From assembly GCA_017617315.1 (NCBI GenBank), contig JAFZWM010000007.1, positions 62,001 to 126,000 on the forward strand: 64,000 bases of DNA. Reading direction: 5' to 3'. This stretch comes from Bacteroidaceae bacterium. Its GTDB lineage: Bacteria > Bacteroidota > Bacteroidia > Bacteroidales > Bacteroidaceae. The notes below the pieces were generated by a model. It saw only the letters and a program-made list of their open reading frames with translations, did no database searches and was not told where the DNA came from. Shown piece after piece: positions 1-10,700 of this stretch. The translations under genes and the position numbers were made by a program. Numbering within the stretch: the first letter of the stretch is position 1; the number at the start of each line of letters is the position of its first letter.

Positions 1-2
1 TT

Positions 3-1001
3 CGTGATGTTGAAGATTTTTGCAAGACATTCGCTTTGCGGAAAGAGTTGCACGGCTCGTCATTCATGATAACCGGTGCAACAGGATTGATAGGCTCAAT
101 CCTCATAAAATGCCTTCTGGCTCTCGACGAAGATGTGAAAATTATCGCTCCCGTGAGAAATGCGGGGAAAGCAAAAGAGATATTCGGAGACGACAAGCGT
201 TTGCAGGTTGTAGAGTGCGACCTCTCTTTGTTCGATTATTCAACCTTAGGCAAGGGCGATTATGTGGTTCATTGTGCCGCTCCTACATCCAGCCGTTTCT
301 TTGTAGACAGGCCTGTCGATACATTCAATATAATAATAAACGGAACGCAGCGACTTCTCGAATATGCAAAAACGGAGGGCGTCAAGGGCTTTGTCTTCCT
401 TTCGTCGCTCGAAGTATACGGAACGATTACAGACGATAGTGTTAGCGTAACAGAAGATATTCAAGGCTATCTCGACCCTATGAGTGTGCGCAGTTCATAC
501 CCGATGGCGAAGCGCGCTGCCGAGAATCTGTGTGCTTTGTACGCCTCGCAGTATGGTGTTCCGGCGAAGATTGCCCGCTTCACGCAGACAACAGGTGCCG
601 GGATTGCCAAGGATGATAACAGGGTAATTGCGCAGTTTGCCCGTCATGCAGCAAATGGCGAAGATATTGTCCTTCATACCACAGGCGAGTCGGCTCGTCC
701 GTATTGTTACACAACCGACAGCGTTTCTGCCATTCTCTACATCCTTCTGAAAGGCAATGCTGGCGAGGCTTATAACGTAGCAAACGAGGAGGCTTATATC
801 TCAGCTCGTGGCATGGCTGAATATCTGCGCGACAATTTCAACCATGATATAAATGTCAGAATCGAACTTTCCGACAATATGGGCTATGCTCCGGTAACAA
901 AACTTCGTTTGTCGGTAGGCAAGCTGAAGGCATTGGGCTGGAAACCATCTTACGGTTTGGATAGAATCTTTAGAAATTTGATAGATTATATTGCGGAGTA
1001 G
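3..1001 (+). CDS. NAD-dependent epimerase/dehydratase, 5'-truncated by window edge
   Basis: This is a short-chain dehydrogenase/reductase-type nucleotide-sugar enzyme. The Rossmann motif TGATGLIGS lies near the visible N-terminus, followed by the SSLEVYG strand and the active-site pair in SYPMAKRAAE (Y-x-x-x-K). The reading frame is open from base 3 with no stop, and the codons before the TTG at 36 read like the usual N-terminal extension of this family, so the true start lies upstream of the window and the gene is partial here. Closest in style to UDP-glucuronate decarboxylase / dTDP-glucose dehydratase-like epimerases; the exact sugar cannot be told. It precedes UDP-glucose dehydrogenase, whose product UDP-glucuronate would be a natural substrate (inference). 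Confidence 0.85.
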   Translation, partial: RDVEDFCKTFALRKELHGSSFMITGATGLIGSILIKCLLALDEDVKIIAPVRNAGKAKEIFGDDKRLQVVECDLSLFDYSTLGKGDYVVHCAAPTSSRFFVDRPVDTFNIIINGTQRLLEYAKTEGVKGFVFLSSLEVYGTITDDSVSVTEDIQGYLDPMSVRSSYPMAKRAAENLCALYASQYGVPAKIARFTQTTGAGIAKDDNRVIAQFARHAANGEDIVLHTTGESARPYCYTTDSVSAILYILLKGNAGEAYNVANEEAYISARGMAEYLRDNFNHDINVRIELSDNMGYAPVTKLRLSVGKLKALGWKPSYGLDRIFRNLIDYIAE

Positions 1002-1032
1002 CCCTTTTCTTGAAATTGTTTTCTGCCGTAAA

Positions 1033-1064
1033 TTTGTATAAATTAATATAATTAATTACATTTG
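1033..1064 (+). promoter_or_regulatory. Bacteroidota-type promoter for the UDP-glucose dehydrogenase gene
   Basis: TTTG at 1033-1036, a 20-bp spacer and TACATTTG at 1057-1064 match the known Bacteroidota consensus TTTG-N19-21-TAnnTTTG exactly. Transcription should start near 1068-1070, giving a leader of about 70 bases. Confidence 0.7.
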
Positions 1065-1141
1065 CATCGCTTAAATTTGACAGAAACTCTACATTTTGCT
1101 AGTTTTGTCAAGTAAATATTTGTTGTTCCGCATGTTTTGTC

Positions 1142-2530
1142 ATGTTGGCAAATTTTAATATACAAATGAGAAACTTTGAAAGTCTTGAAGTGGCAGTTGC
1201 TGGTACAGGTTATGTTGGCTTGAGTATAGCTACATTGCTGTCGCAGCATCACAAGGTTACAGCTGTAGACGTAATTCCTGAGAAAGTAGAGAAGATAAAC
1301 CAGAGAATCTCTCCGATTCAGGACGAATATATTGAAAAATACTTTGCAGAGAAAGAACTTAATTTGGTTGCTACGCTCGATGGCAGACAGGCATACAAGG
1401 ATGCTGATTTCATTGTCATCGCAGCTCCTACAAACTACGATTCTGCAAAGAATTACTTCGACACATCGCATGTCGAGGAGGTTATCGATTTGGTGCTCGA
1501 GGTCAATCCGGATGCGGTTATGGTCATTAAAAGTACCATTCCTGTGGGATACACCCGAAATCTGTATATAAAATATGCAAGCAAGTTCGAGTCTGACCCG
1601 TCTCTGAAGGGAAAGAAATTTAACCTCTTGTTCTCTCCCGAGTTCCTTCGCGAGAGCAAGGCTTTGTACGATAATCTCTACCCAAGCAGAATAATCGTTG
1701 GCTATCCGAAACTGCTAAACAAAGCATCAAGCGATGACAGAATTTCAGCAGAAAACGAGGCTATCAGCAAGATTGCAGACATTCCATTCCTTGAAGGTGC
1801 AGCCAAGCAGTTCGCCGCATTGTTGCAGGAAGGTGCTCTGAAGCCCGATATTGACACGCTGTTCATGGGAATGAAGGAGGCAGAAGCCGTTAAGTTGTTT
1901 GCAAACACATATCTTGCGCTGCGCGTAAGCTATTTCAACGAGCTTGACACTTATGCCGAGATAAAAGGCCTCGACAGTCAGGCTATAATTCAGGGTGTCG
2001 GCCTCGATCCGCGTATTGGTTCGCACTACAATAATCCAAGCTTCGGATATGGCGGCTATTGTCTTCCAAAAGATACTAAGCAACTTCTGGCAAATTATGC
2101 CGATGTTCCGCAGAATATGATGACTGCCATTGTCGAGAGTAACCGTACAAGAAAGGATTTCATTGCCGATGCCGTATTGCAGAAGGCTGGCTGGTACGCT
2201 TATTCAACAAACAACCAGTATTCTGCCAACCCGTCGTATAACGAATCTTGCGTAGTAGGAGTGTTCCGCCTGACAATGAAGAGCAATTCCGACAATTTCC
2301 GCCAGTCTGCCATTCAGGGCGTGATGAAGCGAATAAAGGCTAAGGGAGCCGACATCATAATATACGAGCCAACGCTCGAGGACGGCTCAACGTTCTTCGG
2401 AAGCAAGGTGGTGAACAACCTGGAGAAATTCAAGCAGAGTTCGCAGGCTATAATCGCCAACCGCTACGATTCGTGTCTTGATGACGTAAAGGATAAGGTT
2501 TATACAAGAGACATTTTCCGACGCGACTGA
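1142..2530 (+). CDS. ugd: UDP-glucose 6-dehydrogenase
   Basis: Oxidises UDP-glucose to UDP-glucuronate with two NAD+ in the cytoplasm, supplying uronic-acid precursors for surface polysaccharide. The N-terminal NAD-binding motif AGTGYVGLS is followed by [11 protein letters not shown] and [20 protein letters not shown]. The catalytic cysteine sits in [10 protein letters not shown] at about residue 306, and the C-terminal UDP-binding domain follows. At 462 residues it is longer than the E. coli enzyme but has all family motifs. A second in-frame ATG at 1166 gives a start closer to the conserved fold and is an equally good candidate. Its own promoter lies at 1033-1064. Neighbours on both sides are polysaccharide enzymes. 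Confidence 0.93.
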   Translation: MLANFNIQMRNFESLEVAVAGTGYVGLSIATLLSQHHKVTAVDVIPEKVEKINQRISPIQDEYIEKYFAEKELNLVATLDGRQAYKDADFIVIAAPTNYDSAKNYFDTSHVEEVIDLVLEVNPDAVMVIKSTIPVGYTRNLYIKYASKFESDPSLKGKKFNLLFSPEFLRESKALYDNLYPSRIIVGYPKLLNKASSDDRISAENEAISKIADIPFLEGAAKQFAALLQEGALKPDIDTLFMGMKEAEAVKLFANTYLALRVSYFNELDTYAEIKGLDSQAIIQGVGLDPRIGSHYNNPSFGYGGYCLPKDTKQLLANYADVPQNMMTAIVESNRTRKDFIADAVLQKAGWYAYSTNNQYSANPSYNESCVVGVFRLTMKSNSDNFRQSAIQGVMKRIKAKGADIIIYEPTLEDGSTFFGSKVVNNLEKFKQSSQAIIANRYDSCLDDVKDKVYTRDIFRRD

Positions 2531-2688
2531 TGCACTTTTGGTGCGTTGCTATTGTCTTTTGCCGTTGAGAATGCGATTTGCCGTTACGACAGATTTCATT
2601 CTCGCCGCCCTTGTTTTGAACAACATTGTTATCTTGTTTTTATAATACTAATTGATTGTGTGCGGCTGAGAAGTTGCCCGTTTCATTT

Positions 2689-3405
2689 ATGATAGACCTT
2701 AGAAAATTACATATTTTGACAAAACGCAGTGATTTGGCCGAACTGCCGGAAGGGAAATTACTGATAAACACCGTCAATGCCAATTCTTACAACATAGCTC
2801 TTGAGGATGAAGTCTTTGCAGAGTCGCTGAAGAATTGCGATGTAGTGTTGCCCGACGGAGTAAGCATTATTTTTGCGTTTAAGGTAAACAGATGGATGCC
2901 GCGTCCTTGCGAACGCGTCACTGGCTATGATTTGTTCGAATACGAGATGGCCCGACTTAATGAGCGCGGAGGCAAGTGCTTTTTTCTGGGAAGCAGCGAA
3001 GATGTTCTCGCAAGGATAAGGCAGAGAGCGGCAATTCTTCATCCCAATATTGAGATTGAAACATATTCGCCGCCTTTTAAGCCGGAGTTTTCCGACGAGG
3101 ACAGCAGGGCCATGGTCGATGCCGTTAACAGAGCCAAGCCCGATTTGCTGTGGATTGGCATGACTGCGCCGAAGCAGGAAAAGTGGGCCTATGCCCATTG
3201 GAACGAGCTTGATATAAATTGCCATTGCGGAACTATCGGTGCCGTGTTCGATTTCTATGCCGGCACATTCAAGCGGGCCCCGTTGTGGTGTCAGAAGTAT
3301 AACATAGAGTGGCTTTATCGCCTTGTCCATGAGCCGAGACGCATGTGGAGAAGATATGTTTTAGGCAATTTGCTATATATTAAGAACGTCATAATATGCA
3401 GATAG
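2689..3405 (+). CDS. WecG/TagA/CpsF family glycosyltransferase
   Basis: A GT26-family transferase that adds a sugar (for example ManNAc or ManNAcA) from a nucleotide donor to an undecaprenyl-linked acceptor on the inner face of the membrane. Family blocks in order are LLINTVNANSYNIA, DVVLPDGVSI, GYDLFEYE, CFFLGSS, YSPPFKPEF, PDLLWIGMTAPKQEKW and GTIGAVFDFYAGTFKRAP, ending in EWLYRL-x-x-EPRR. At 238 residues it has the usual family length. The frame is open further upstream to a TTG at 2656, but the ATG at 2689 gives a normal family N-terminus. It lies 158 bp downstream of ugd and is probably in the same polysaccharide locus. Confidence 0.88.
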   Translation: MIDLRKLHILTKRSDLAELPEGKLLINTVNANSYNIALEDEVFAESLKNCDVVLPDGVSIIFAFKVNRWMPRPCERVTGYDLFEYEMARLNERGGKCFFLGSSEDVLARIRQRAAILHPNIEIETYSPPFKPEFSDEDSRAMVDAVNRAKPDLLWIGMTAPKQEKWAYAHWNELDINCHCGTIGAVFDFYAGTFKRAPLWCQKYNIEWLYRLVHEPRRMWRRYVLGNLLYIKNVIICR

Positions 3406-3455
3406 AAATAAGTCTCCTTATCCCTGAATACAAGTCGCGATAAGGAGATTTATTT
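3406..3455. terminator. Bidirectional terminator between convergent genes
   Basis: The arms AAATAAGTCTCCTTATC (3406-3422) and GATAAGGAGATTTATTT (3439-3455) are 17-bp inverted repeats with one mismatch. They begin right after the stop of the WecG-type gene and end a few bases before the stop of the opposing gene. The A/T-rich outer ends allow termination in both directions. Confidence 0.75.
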
Positions 3456-3458
3456 CGT

Positions 3459-4301
3459 TTATTTCAAGCCGAACAGCTTAAGTTTCTGCTTCACCTTCAT
3501 GGCTATTATGTATAGTGCCGGCTTTATTGTGCCTTTAAGCGTTTCAGTCTTGATGCCAAACGCTTGATATAGTCTGTTGCTGTCAATTATTCGTGTGTGC
3601 AGGCTTGTGCGCACATCGTTTATTACATTGGTCGAGTGTATTACTTCAAGCCACATGTCGCGCTTCGTAATCCTGATTTCTTTCACTCCGCTCTGCTTTT
3701 TCAGATAGTAGTGGCTGCCGTAGCCGAAAACTGTCTTTACACTGTTTGTCGGCTCTATTAGCGATATAAAGTGATTGCGCTTGTAGCATGCCGTGCTTGC
3801 AGTCTTGTACTCCGTAAAATATTGGCAGCCGTATATAAAGTTTATGAATGTAGGCTTTGCCGTATCTCCTTTTTTTTGCAAGTCTGCCACAATGTCTCCA
3901 ATACTCTTCATGTAGTTAGCCGACAGAGCATCGTCGTTGTCGAGATATGTTGTCGATACCATGCCCTCGGGCATTCCGTCCAAGTCCGACTCAACGACTT
4001 CTCTGAATATCTGGCTGAAATTGGTCGATTGTTCGGGCGCAACGCCTATCGCTCTGAATTGCTGACATCTTGAACGTATTTCCTCAATACGGCACTTGTA
4101 TTTAGTGGGTGTGTCGCTGCTGAATAGCACAATCCACCTGAATTTCTTGTCAGTCTGATTCAATACCGATGGGAGAGTGAATTGCTCAAACAGCCGGAAT
4201 CGTTGTTCAAGCCATTCGTCTGTTTGAGTGTCGCGGCTGTTTTTGTCGGTCTGCCACAGCTTCAGGTTAAAGCGCGTGAGTATATATTTGTATATCTTCA
4301 T
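3459..4301 (-). CDS. Putative rhamnosyltransferase-type glycosyltransferase
   Basis: A 280-residue cytoplasmic protein resembling the family described as putative rhamnosyl transferase (PF11316). The visible signature is TRFNLKLW, then RLFEQFTLPSVLNQTDKKF with RWIVLFS, and the acidic motif TTYLDNDDAL at about residues 115-125, a DxD-like metal/nucleotide-sugar site. It has no signal peptide or membrane segment. It points toward the polysaccharide genes and shares a terminator with the WecG-type gene. The sugar specificity is inferred from the family name only. The promoter elements sit so close to the ATG that the mRNA would be almost leaderless. Confidence 0.7.
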   Translation of the reverse strand: MKIYKYILTRFNLKLWQTDKNSRDTQTDEWLEQRFRLFEQFTLPSVLNQTDKKFRWIVLFSSDTPTKYKCRIEEIRSRCQQFRAIGVAPEQSTNFSQIFREVVESDLDGMPEGMVSTTYLDNDDALSANYMKSIGDIVADLQKKGDTAKPTFINFIYGCQYFTEYKTASTACYKRNHFISLIEPTNSVKTVFGYGSHYYLKKQSGVKEIRITKRDMWLEVIHSTNVINDVRTSLHTRIIDSNRLYQAFGIKTETLKGTIKPALYIIAMKVKQKLKLFGLK

Positions 4302-4305
4302 TCTG

Positions 4306-4335
4306 CAAATATATGTAAAAAAACATAATCGGCAA
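4306..4335 (-). promoter_or_regulatory. Promoter of the rhamnosyltransferase-type gene, nearly leaderless
   Basis: On the minus strand TTG (4335-4333), a 19-bp spacer and TATATTTG (4313-4306) match the Bacteroidota consensus. Only four bases (CAGA) separate the -7 box from the ATG at 4301, so transcription should begin at or next to the start codon. The rest of the interval up to 4633 holds nothing else I can name. Confidence 0.65.
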
Positions 4336-4633
4336 TGCCAATTATCATTTTGGTTTTTGCGCTTCTGTCTTTGCCTTGCCAGCGTAGTTTTTGAATATTG
4401 CCGAGGCTTGGTTATTAACAGAAGTGCGCATGCCGTTGTTAATAATTATGGCAAGTTATTAACAATGTCCGTTCATATCATACAGGGTGTTTCAACGCGG
4501 TTGTTTATGCCTATTCTTGCGCCGTTTTGACTACTGAAGATGTCATTAAACCAATGTAAAACAAGCGTTTTGGGCTCTAAAATATGTTGTACGTCAAGTT
4601 TTTGAGCATGTAAAATTAAAAAGAAAAGAAATC

Positions 4634-4665
4634 TTGCGCCTTTTAACATTTTTTTAATATCTTTG
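4634..4665 (+). promoter_or_regulatory. Promoter of the first giant-protein unit
   Basis: TTG at 4634-4636, a 21-bp spacer and TATCTTTG at 4658-4665 form a full consensus match. The start codon lies 45 bases downstream. The upstream interval 4302-4633 is A/T-rich and contains no ORF or repeat I can support. Confidence 0.75.
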
Positions 4666-4709
4666 CCCACGGAATAGAATTTTATTATTGAAATTAAAAA
4701 TGTAGAGCT

Positions 4710-7700
4710 ATGGACTACGTTGAAATGATAAAAAAGAGAACTTTATTAGGGAAGCCGAAGGCATTAACTGCTTTCTGCTCCATTTTTATGCTGTTGTGTC
4801 TGGTGACGGAGGCAACGGCACAGAGTACGTTTAGAACACCAGTATCAAAAGAAATTAAAGAATCAAAAAACCGTAAAACTGCTATCAGCAAAATTACGTT
4901 TGTTCCTTCTAAGGCTGGTTCTAAAAGTAATGAATCACAGTCAATTTCTGTGAGTAATCCGAGTCATTTGTCTTTTGTTGATGAGACTTCGCAGTGTTTT
5001 CTTATAAATGCTGGTGAAAAGTTTAGTACAACTTTTACAATTGAGGCTGGTACGACTTATGATTATAAACATGGTTATGTTTATATTAACACCAATGGGG
5101 ATAATGAATTTACCGTAAAACTAGATAATCCATACATTTCTACACTTAGAGATGGTGGTATTAGACAGAAGTTGAGAGATCACTATCAAGATATACAAGG
5201 AGAGACAAATGAATTATATGCCTTTACTTGTATGGGTGGTTATAACTCTTATTCTACAAGTGGTTGGACTGAAGATGAAAAAAGTTTTGGAACTTGGGGA
5301 TATTGGGATGGCACTAAGATGGTTGTCAATGATAATGTGATAACGTATAAAAATGGTGCAAGTGCAACTTCTACTGCTAATTTTGGAAAGAATGATGTTA
5401 CGGTAAGTGGTACTTCCAATACTGCTCCATCTTCTAGATGGAATAACGTTTTTAATACCATAGGACAAAGAATTGCAGCTCCTTCTGTTGCTGGTATATA
5501 TAGAATGAGGTATAAGTTGGATTGTAATAATGTAGATCCTAATCCTGATGATATAGAAATCATTTATAACAGAAAGAATAGTAATATAAACAATGCGATT
5601 CAGCTAAATTCTGGAGCAACTAGTGGTTTGACTAAGTTTGACCAGTATGTAAGTACTGGAGGTAATGCCGTCGACATAATGCTTTATGTATTGCGCGAGT
5701 ATACTCTTAATATTGTACTTCCAAAGAATTCAGCTGGTTTTACACCAAACATTACAATTGCCAATTCTTTAGAGACTTCATATTCTAAGAACGGTTCTGT
5801 TTATGTTCCAACCGAGAATTTGCAGTACGACGATATTACAACAAACAATGTTGGCGGTCGCCGTCCTAACATTATTATAGATAACGAAAATCACGCTATC
5901 ACAATATCTTACGACTTTAGCTCTACACCGGTAAATGCAAATGCTGCATCTCCATTCTGGACAGACCATACTGAGCAGCCTGCTCTTGTAGACGGCTACT
6001 ACCAGATTGAGAAACCTGAGCATCTTGCATGGTTTGCAAGTCATGTAGGCCATTATAGCGATTTGATAAATGGTAAACCTGTAATTAACAGTAATAACAA
6101 GACTCAGATAAACACATATCATCCAAATGCAAATGCAATATTGCTTGCAGACCTTGATATGAGTGATTACTATTTTGAGCCTATGGGTTATTTCTCTTTC
6201 TATAGTGTAAAGGCTGAGACTTGTAACCAGCTATGCTATAGAGGTCACTTTAACGGTAACAATCATAAAATCAAGGGCTTGTTTATTTCTCGTTTGAGAG
6301 AGTGGGATAAAAGCACTAATTATACAACTTTCTCAAACCGTATTCCAAGTTATGGTAACGGATTGTTCGCATGCTTGGGTGGTGGTGCTGTTGTAGAGAA
6401 TCTGTTTGTCGAGTCTGGATATATTGCCAACGGTACAGATTATTCAGGTGCTATTGCTTCGTCTGTGTTTGGTACTGGCGAGATTATAATTAGAAATGTA
6501 GGTTCTGCTGCCGATGTTGTAGTGTCAGGATGGCAGGCTCCAAAGATGTGTTCTGGTGGTTTCATCGGTCAGACTGGTGCAAATGTTAGTGACGACTACA
6601 CCAATCTGCATATCACTTTCGAGAACTGTTTCAACATGGGTAGCGTAAATGGTGGTGCCCAGTCAAGTGGTAGTACGGCATTCTTGGGTAAGGTAACAGG
6701 TGGTTCTGTTGTTGAATTCAAGAATTGTTACTCTCAGTTGGCTGTAGTTACTCCAAACCCTGCGCCAAAATTTTTCGTAGACGCATCTGCAAATGTAACA
6801 TTCAGCAACTGTTATATTAACGGCAATATCGAGTCGCTCCCAGCGGGAATGACAGTTGTAAACAATGAATTCTATTCAAACGGTAAACTTGCTTATCTGT
6901 TGAATACTAACGGTTTGTGTAATATAGAGGCTGCTGATGATAACATCAACTATTATCAGAAGCTTTCAGGCGAGGGTGTTAACCCTTATCCAATGTGTAT
7001 CACTTCGGATCCTGTCAACAAAACCGATCAGGTTTTCAGATTTGGTGTGATTATGGAGAACGGTACTGATTTGGATAACGAATTCGCCGTTAATACTACA
7101 GAATATTACAATAAAACAGCGGGAAGCTACTCTTTGAGTGATTTCAAGAATAATTCTGCTGAGTATAAGAATCAGTCTCTTCGTTATAGTGTCAATACAG
7201 AGACTGGTGACGGCTTGTATGGATACGGTCCGTTGAAGTTCTCACGCGATGGCGTTATTACAGATGCTAATACGCTTGATAAGAACGATGATGTAAGTTT
7301 GACTTATTCAGAGTTCAAGACATTGAAGCGTTCATCTACTAATACATATCATATTAGTAACCAACTCGAAATGCGTTGGTTGAGTTGGTATGTCAATAAT
7401 GCGGAGTCATATACTGCATCTAAGGATGTCGGTGTAAGTATTCCAAACAAGGTTACTGCCGAATTGACAGCCAACATCGATATGGGCAAGAATGAGGAAC
7501 TTGGTATTGTTGATGATACAGAAGAGTTGTTTATTCCAATAGGTAACTCAACTTCTCGTCCGTTTGCAGGTTCGTTTGATGGTAGAAAGCATTATCTTAC
7601 AAATCTTAAGATTGACGATAACAAGACCGACAACATGTCTGGTGTGTTCGGTGTGGTAAGTCCAAGTGATGCTTACAACACAATCGTCAGAATTACCAAC

Positions 7701-10700
7701 TTCGGTATTGAGAGCGGTTCTGTTCAGGGTAAGGGTTATGCTGTAGGTGGTATCGTCGGCGGTATCGTCGAGGGCGCCCATGCAGGTACTCTCCTTATGG
7801 ATCACTGTTACAACAAGGCAGAGGTTAAGGCATCTGTTACAAACTCAAATGCCGGTGGTCTTGTTGGTATGAACGGTTGGAACAGTGTTGCAACCGTAAC
7901 TATAGCAAATAGTTATAATCACGGTAACATCACATCTCTTCTTGCTGATGCTCACGGTTCTGTAGGTTATAGCTCTCCTTCTGCAACTGAGTCTACAATC
8001 AGCAACTTCTATAATGTAGGTAGCATTGTGCATGGTGCGTCAAACAGTTCTTTGAATAGAAACTATCCTGTTTTGACAAACTGCTATACACTTGATGGAG
8101 TTGACGACTATCCTTTCGGTAAGGAAGTACATTCTTCTTTCAAGTCTGCCGAAGAATTTAGAAACGGTAGTGTCGCTTACTATCTGAACGACGACCAGCA
8201 GGATATTGTATTCGGACAGAAGCTTGCAGGTAATACAAATATTGATGAATATCCTGTGTTGTTGAGTCTTGCTGCCGAGACAATGTATAACGAGGAGCAC
8301 GAAAAGCGCGTATTCCCATTGCAGTATTATTATCCGGAAAATGGTGTATATGCATACGAGAATGTTAAGGTAACAACAAGAGATACATACATCCCTAACG
8401 GTACTTATTCATTCTTCAACTACTTTGACAAGGAGCGTGTTACTGAAAACAAACTTGTAACAGATTTGGCAAAGCCAGCCGATTTGTATAAGTATCCGGC
8501 TAACAACTTCTTTGATGTAGATAAGATTTTCTATGCTGCCGACAATGCAATGTTGGAGCTTGAAAAGAAAGAAACTGAGGCTTCTGATGTTCTTCCGGGC
8601 GGAGTATATTATGAGGCTACTCCAACATACGTTGTGATGGAAAGAAAGGAAGGTGATATCCTTGAAGATTTCCGTGACGTAGTTAAGGAGGCAACTGGTG
8701 TAACTCCAAACAAGGCTACATCTAACTATTATGAGATTTCAGATGAACTTCAGTTACGCTGGTTCAGCTACTATGTGAACTATGTGTATAATTATGCAAA
8801 CGGTCTTCTTACTGCCGACATCAATTTGGATTCTGAACACTCGTTCAACCCAATCGGCGACGGTTACACAAGATGCTGGCTGAAGACTGTAGCTGAGGAG
8901 GACAGAACTGAAAGTAATACGACAACAGCCAAGTTCCGCGGTGCATTCAACGGTAATGGCTTCAAGATTTCTGGTTTGAATATTGACTTTGACGAGGAGC
9001 ATGAGGTTGCTGATCAGAAGAAGGCTGGTATTGGCTTGTTTGGTCAGGTTGCAACAGGTGCAGACCCAGAAGAGTTATCTGTATTATATAAGGTGAATAT
9101 TGCTGGCGGTTCGGTTAAGGCATACACCAACAAGGGTGTTGCTGGATTGCTTGGTTACATCAATGGTGATACCAACAATGAGACTCGTTCGTACATTGTG
9201 AACTGCTGTAACAAGGCAAATGTTCAGAACTTGAATGCAGAAGGTTGCGTGGCTGGTCTTGTTGGACAGATAAATTATGCAACCAACTGTAATATAATAA
9301 ATTGTTATAACCAGGGTACATTTACAGGCTCTGAGCAGAAGGGTGGTATAACACCTTATTTGGAGTCATGTAATGTAACCAAGGAAACTAATGGAACAAC
9401 AAATTACAACAACCGCCAGTATGTACAGAAGATGTACAACTGCTATACACTGAATGGCGATGTTGTATATTATGGTAATGCTTTCCAGACTGTAAAGACT
9501 GACCCTGAGGCAGATTCTAAGGGCGTTAAGGTTTACGTTCATAGCGTAGAGTTGGCAGAGCTTGAGAATACATATAAGTATGCTGAAACTGTTGCTGACG
9601 GAGAAGGCAGAGATGCGGTTGAAGCTGGAACGACTTATTATGTAGCATCAAAGCATGTGTTCAATAATGGTACTGTTGCCATCTGGTTGAATGGTGGTAC
9701 AACAGACATCTATACTAACGGTAAGTTTGATGCAAGCAAGGCTGCGCTTCGCGATGTATATGGTCAGGCTTTGGAGTATGCCCCTATCGATGCATATCCT
9801 GAATTCAAGGATAATCAGAATGGTTTGTATGCAATTATATTCACATCTCCTTCTGATGATGCATACGAGGCATGGAGCTTTGTGCCTGCAAAGGATTATA
9901 TAAAGGAATATAACAAGAAGCATGAAGGACGCTATCCTAATAGTATTCTGACATGTAACAACAACCTCGATGCAAACCTGAGCGTTAACGAAGAGACTGG
10001 TTTGCTTGAGATTAAGGCTGAAGGAAAGACTATTAAATATCCGAACATTGCATTCGTTGAGCCTAAGTTCAAGAATGACAATGATCAAGAGGAAGTGAGA
10101 ATCTTCCATGGTGGCTTGCCTGTAATCGACCGCAAGACAAACTTTGCATTCGTTCATCCAAGCTATACTGTATTCTCAACACAGAGTGGCGACTGCGAGC
10201 TTTCCGACTCACTCGACTTGCATGTATATGCAAAGCTTGTAAATGATGGTGCTTTCGGTGGTAATTTGAGTGCTCATCTTGCTAACGACATCGTACTCGA
10301 CAATACTATTACAGATGATGTATTGAAGGGCATTTCGGGAGCTGATGAAAAATCGCATTTGTTCCAGCCGATAGGAAACAATACACATCCGTTTACCAAT
10401 ACATTCGACGGTAGAGGCTTTAAGATTACAGGTCTGACTGATGTCAAGAAATCTGTAGCAAGCTGCGGTCTGTTTGGTGAGACAGGTGTAGGTGCAGCAA
10501 TCATGAATGTTGGTATCGAAGGTGAATATACCGCTCCTTCAAATGCTAAGTATGCAGCTGGTTTGGTTGGTATTGCCAACGGTACAATAGTTTCTAAGTG
10601 CTACTCTAAGGTAAATGTAAACAACACTAAGGGTGCTGCTGCCGGTATTATAGCCAAGGCCGACGGTACTCGAGTTGAATACTGTTACAACCATGGTAAT

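Noticed and set aside
2630-2637. TATCTTGT as a -7 box for the WecG-type gene
   Set aside because: It does not match TAnnTTTG and has no TTG at the right distance upstream.
2656-2689. TTG at 2656 as start of the WecG-type gene
   Set aside because: The ATG at 2689 matches the family N-terminus; the extension is unconserved in character.
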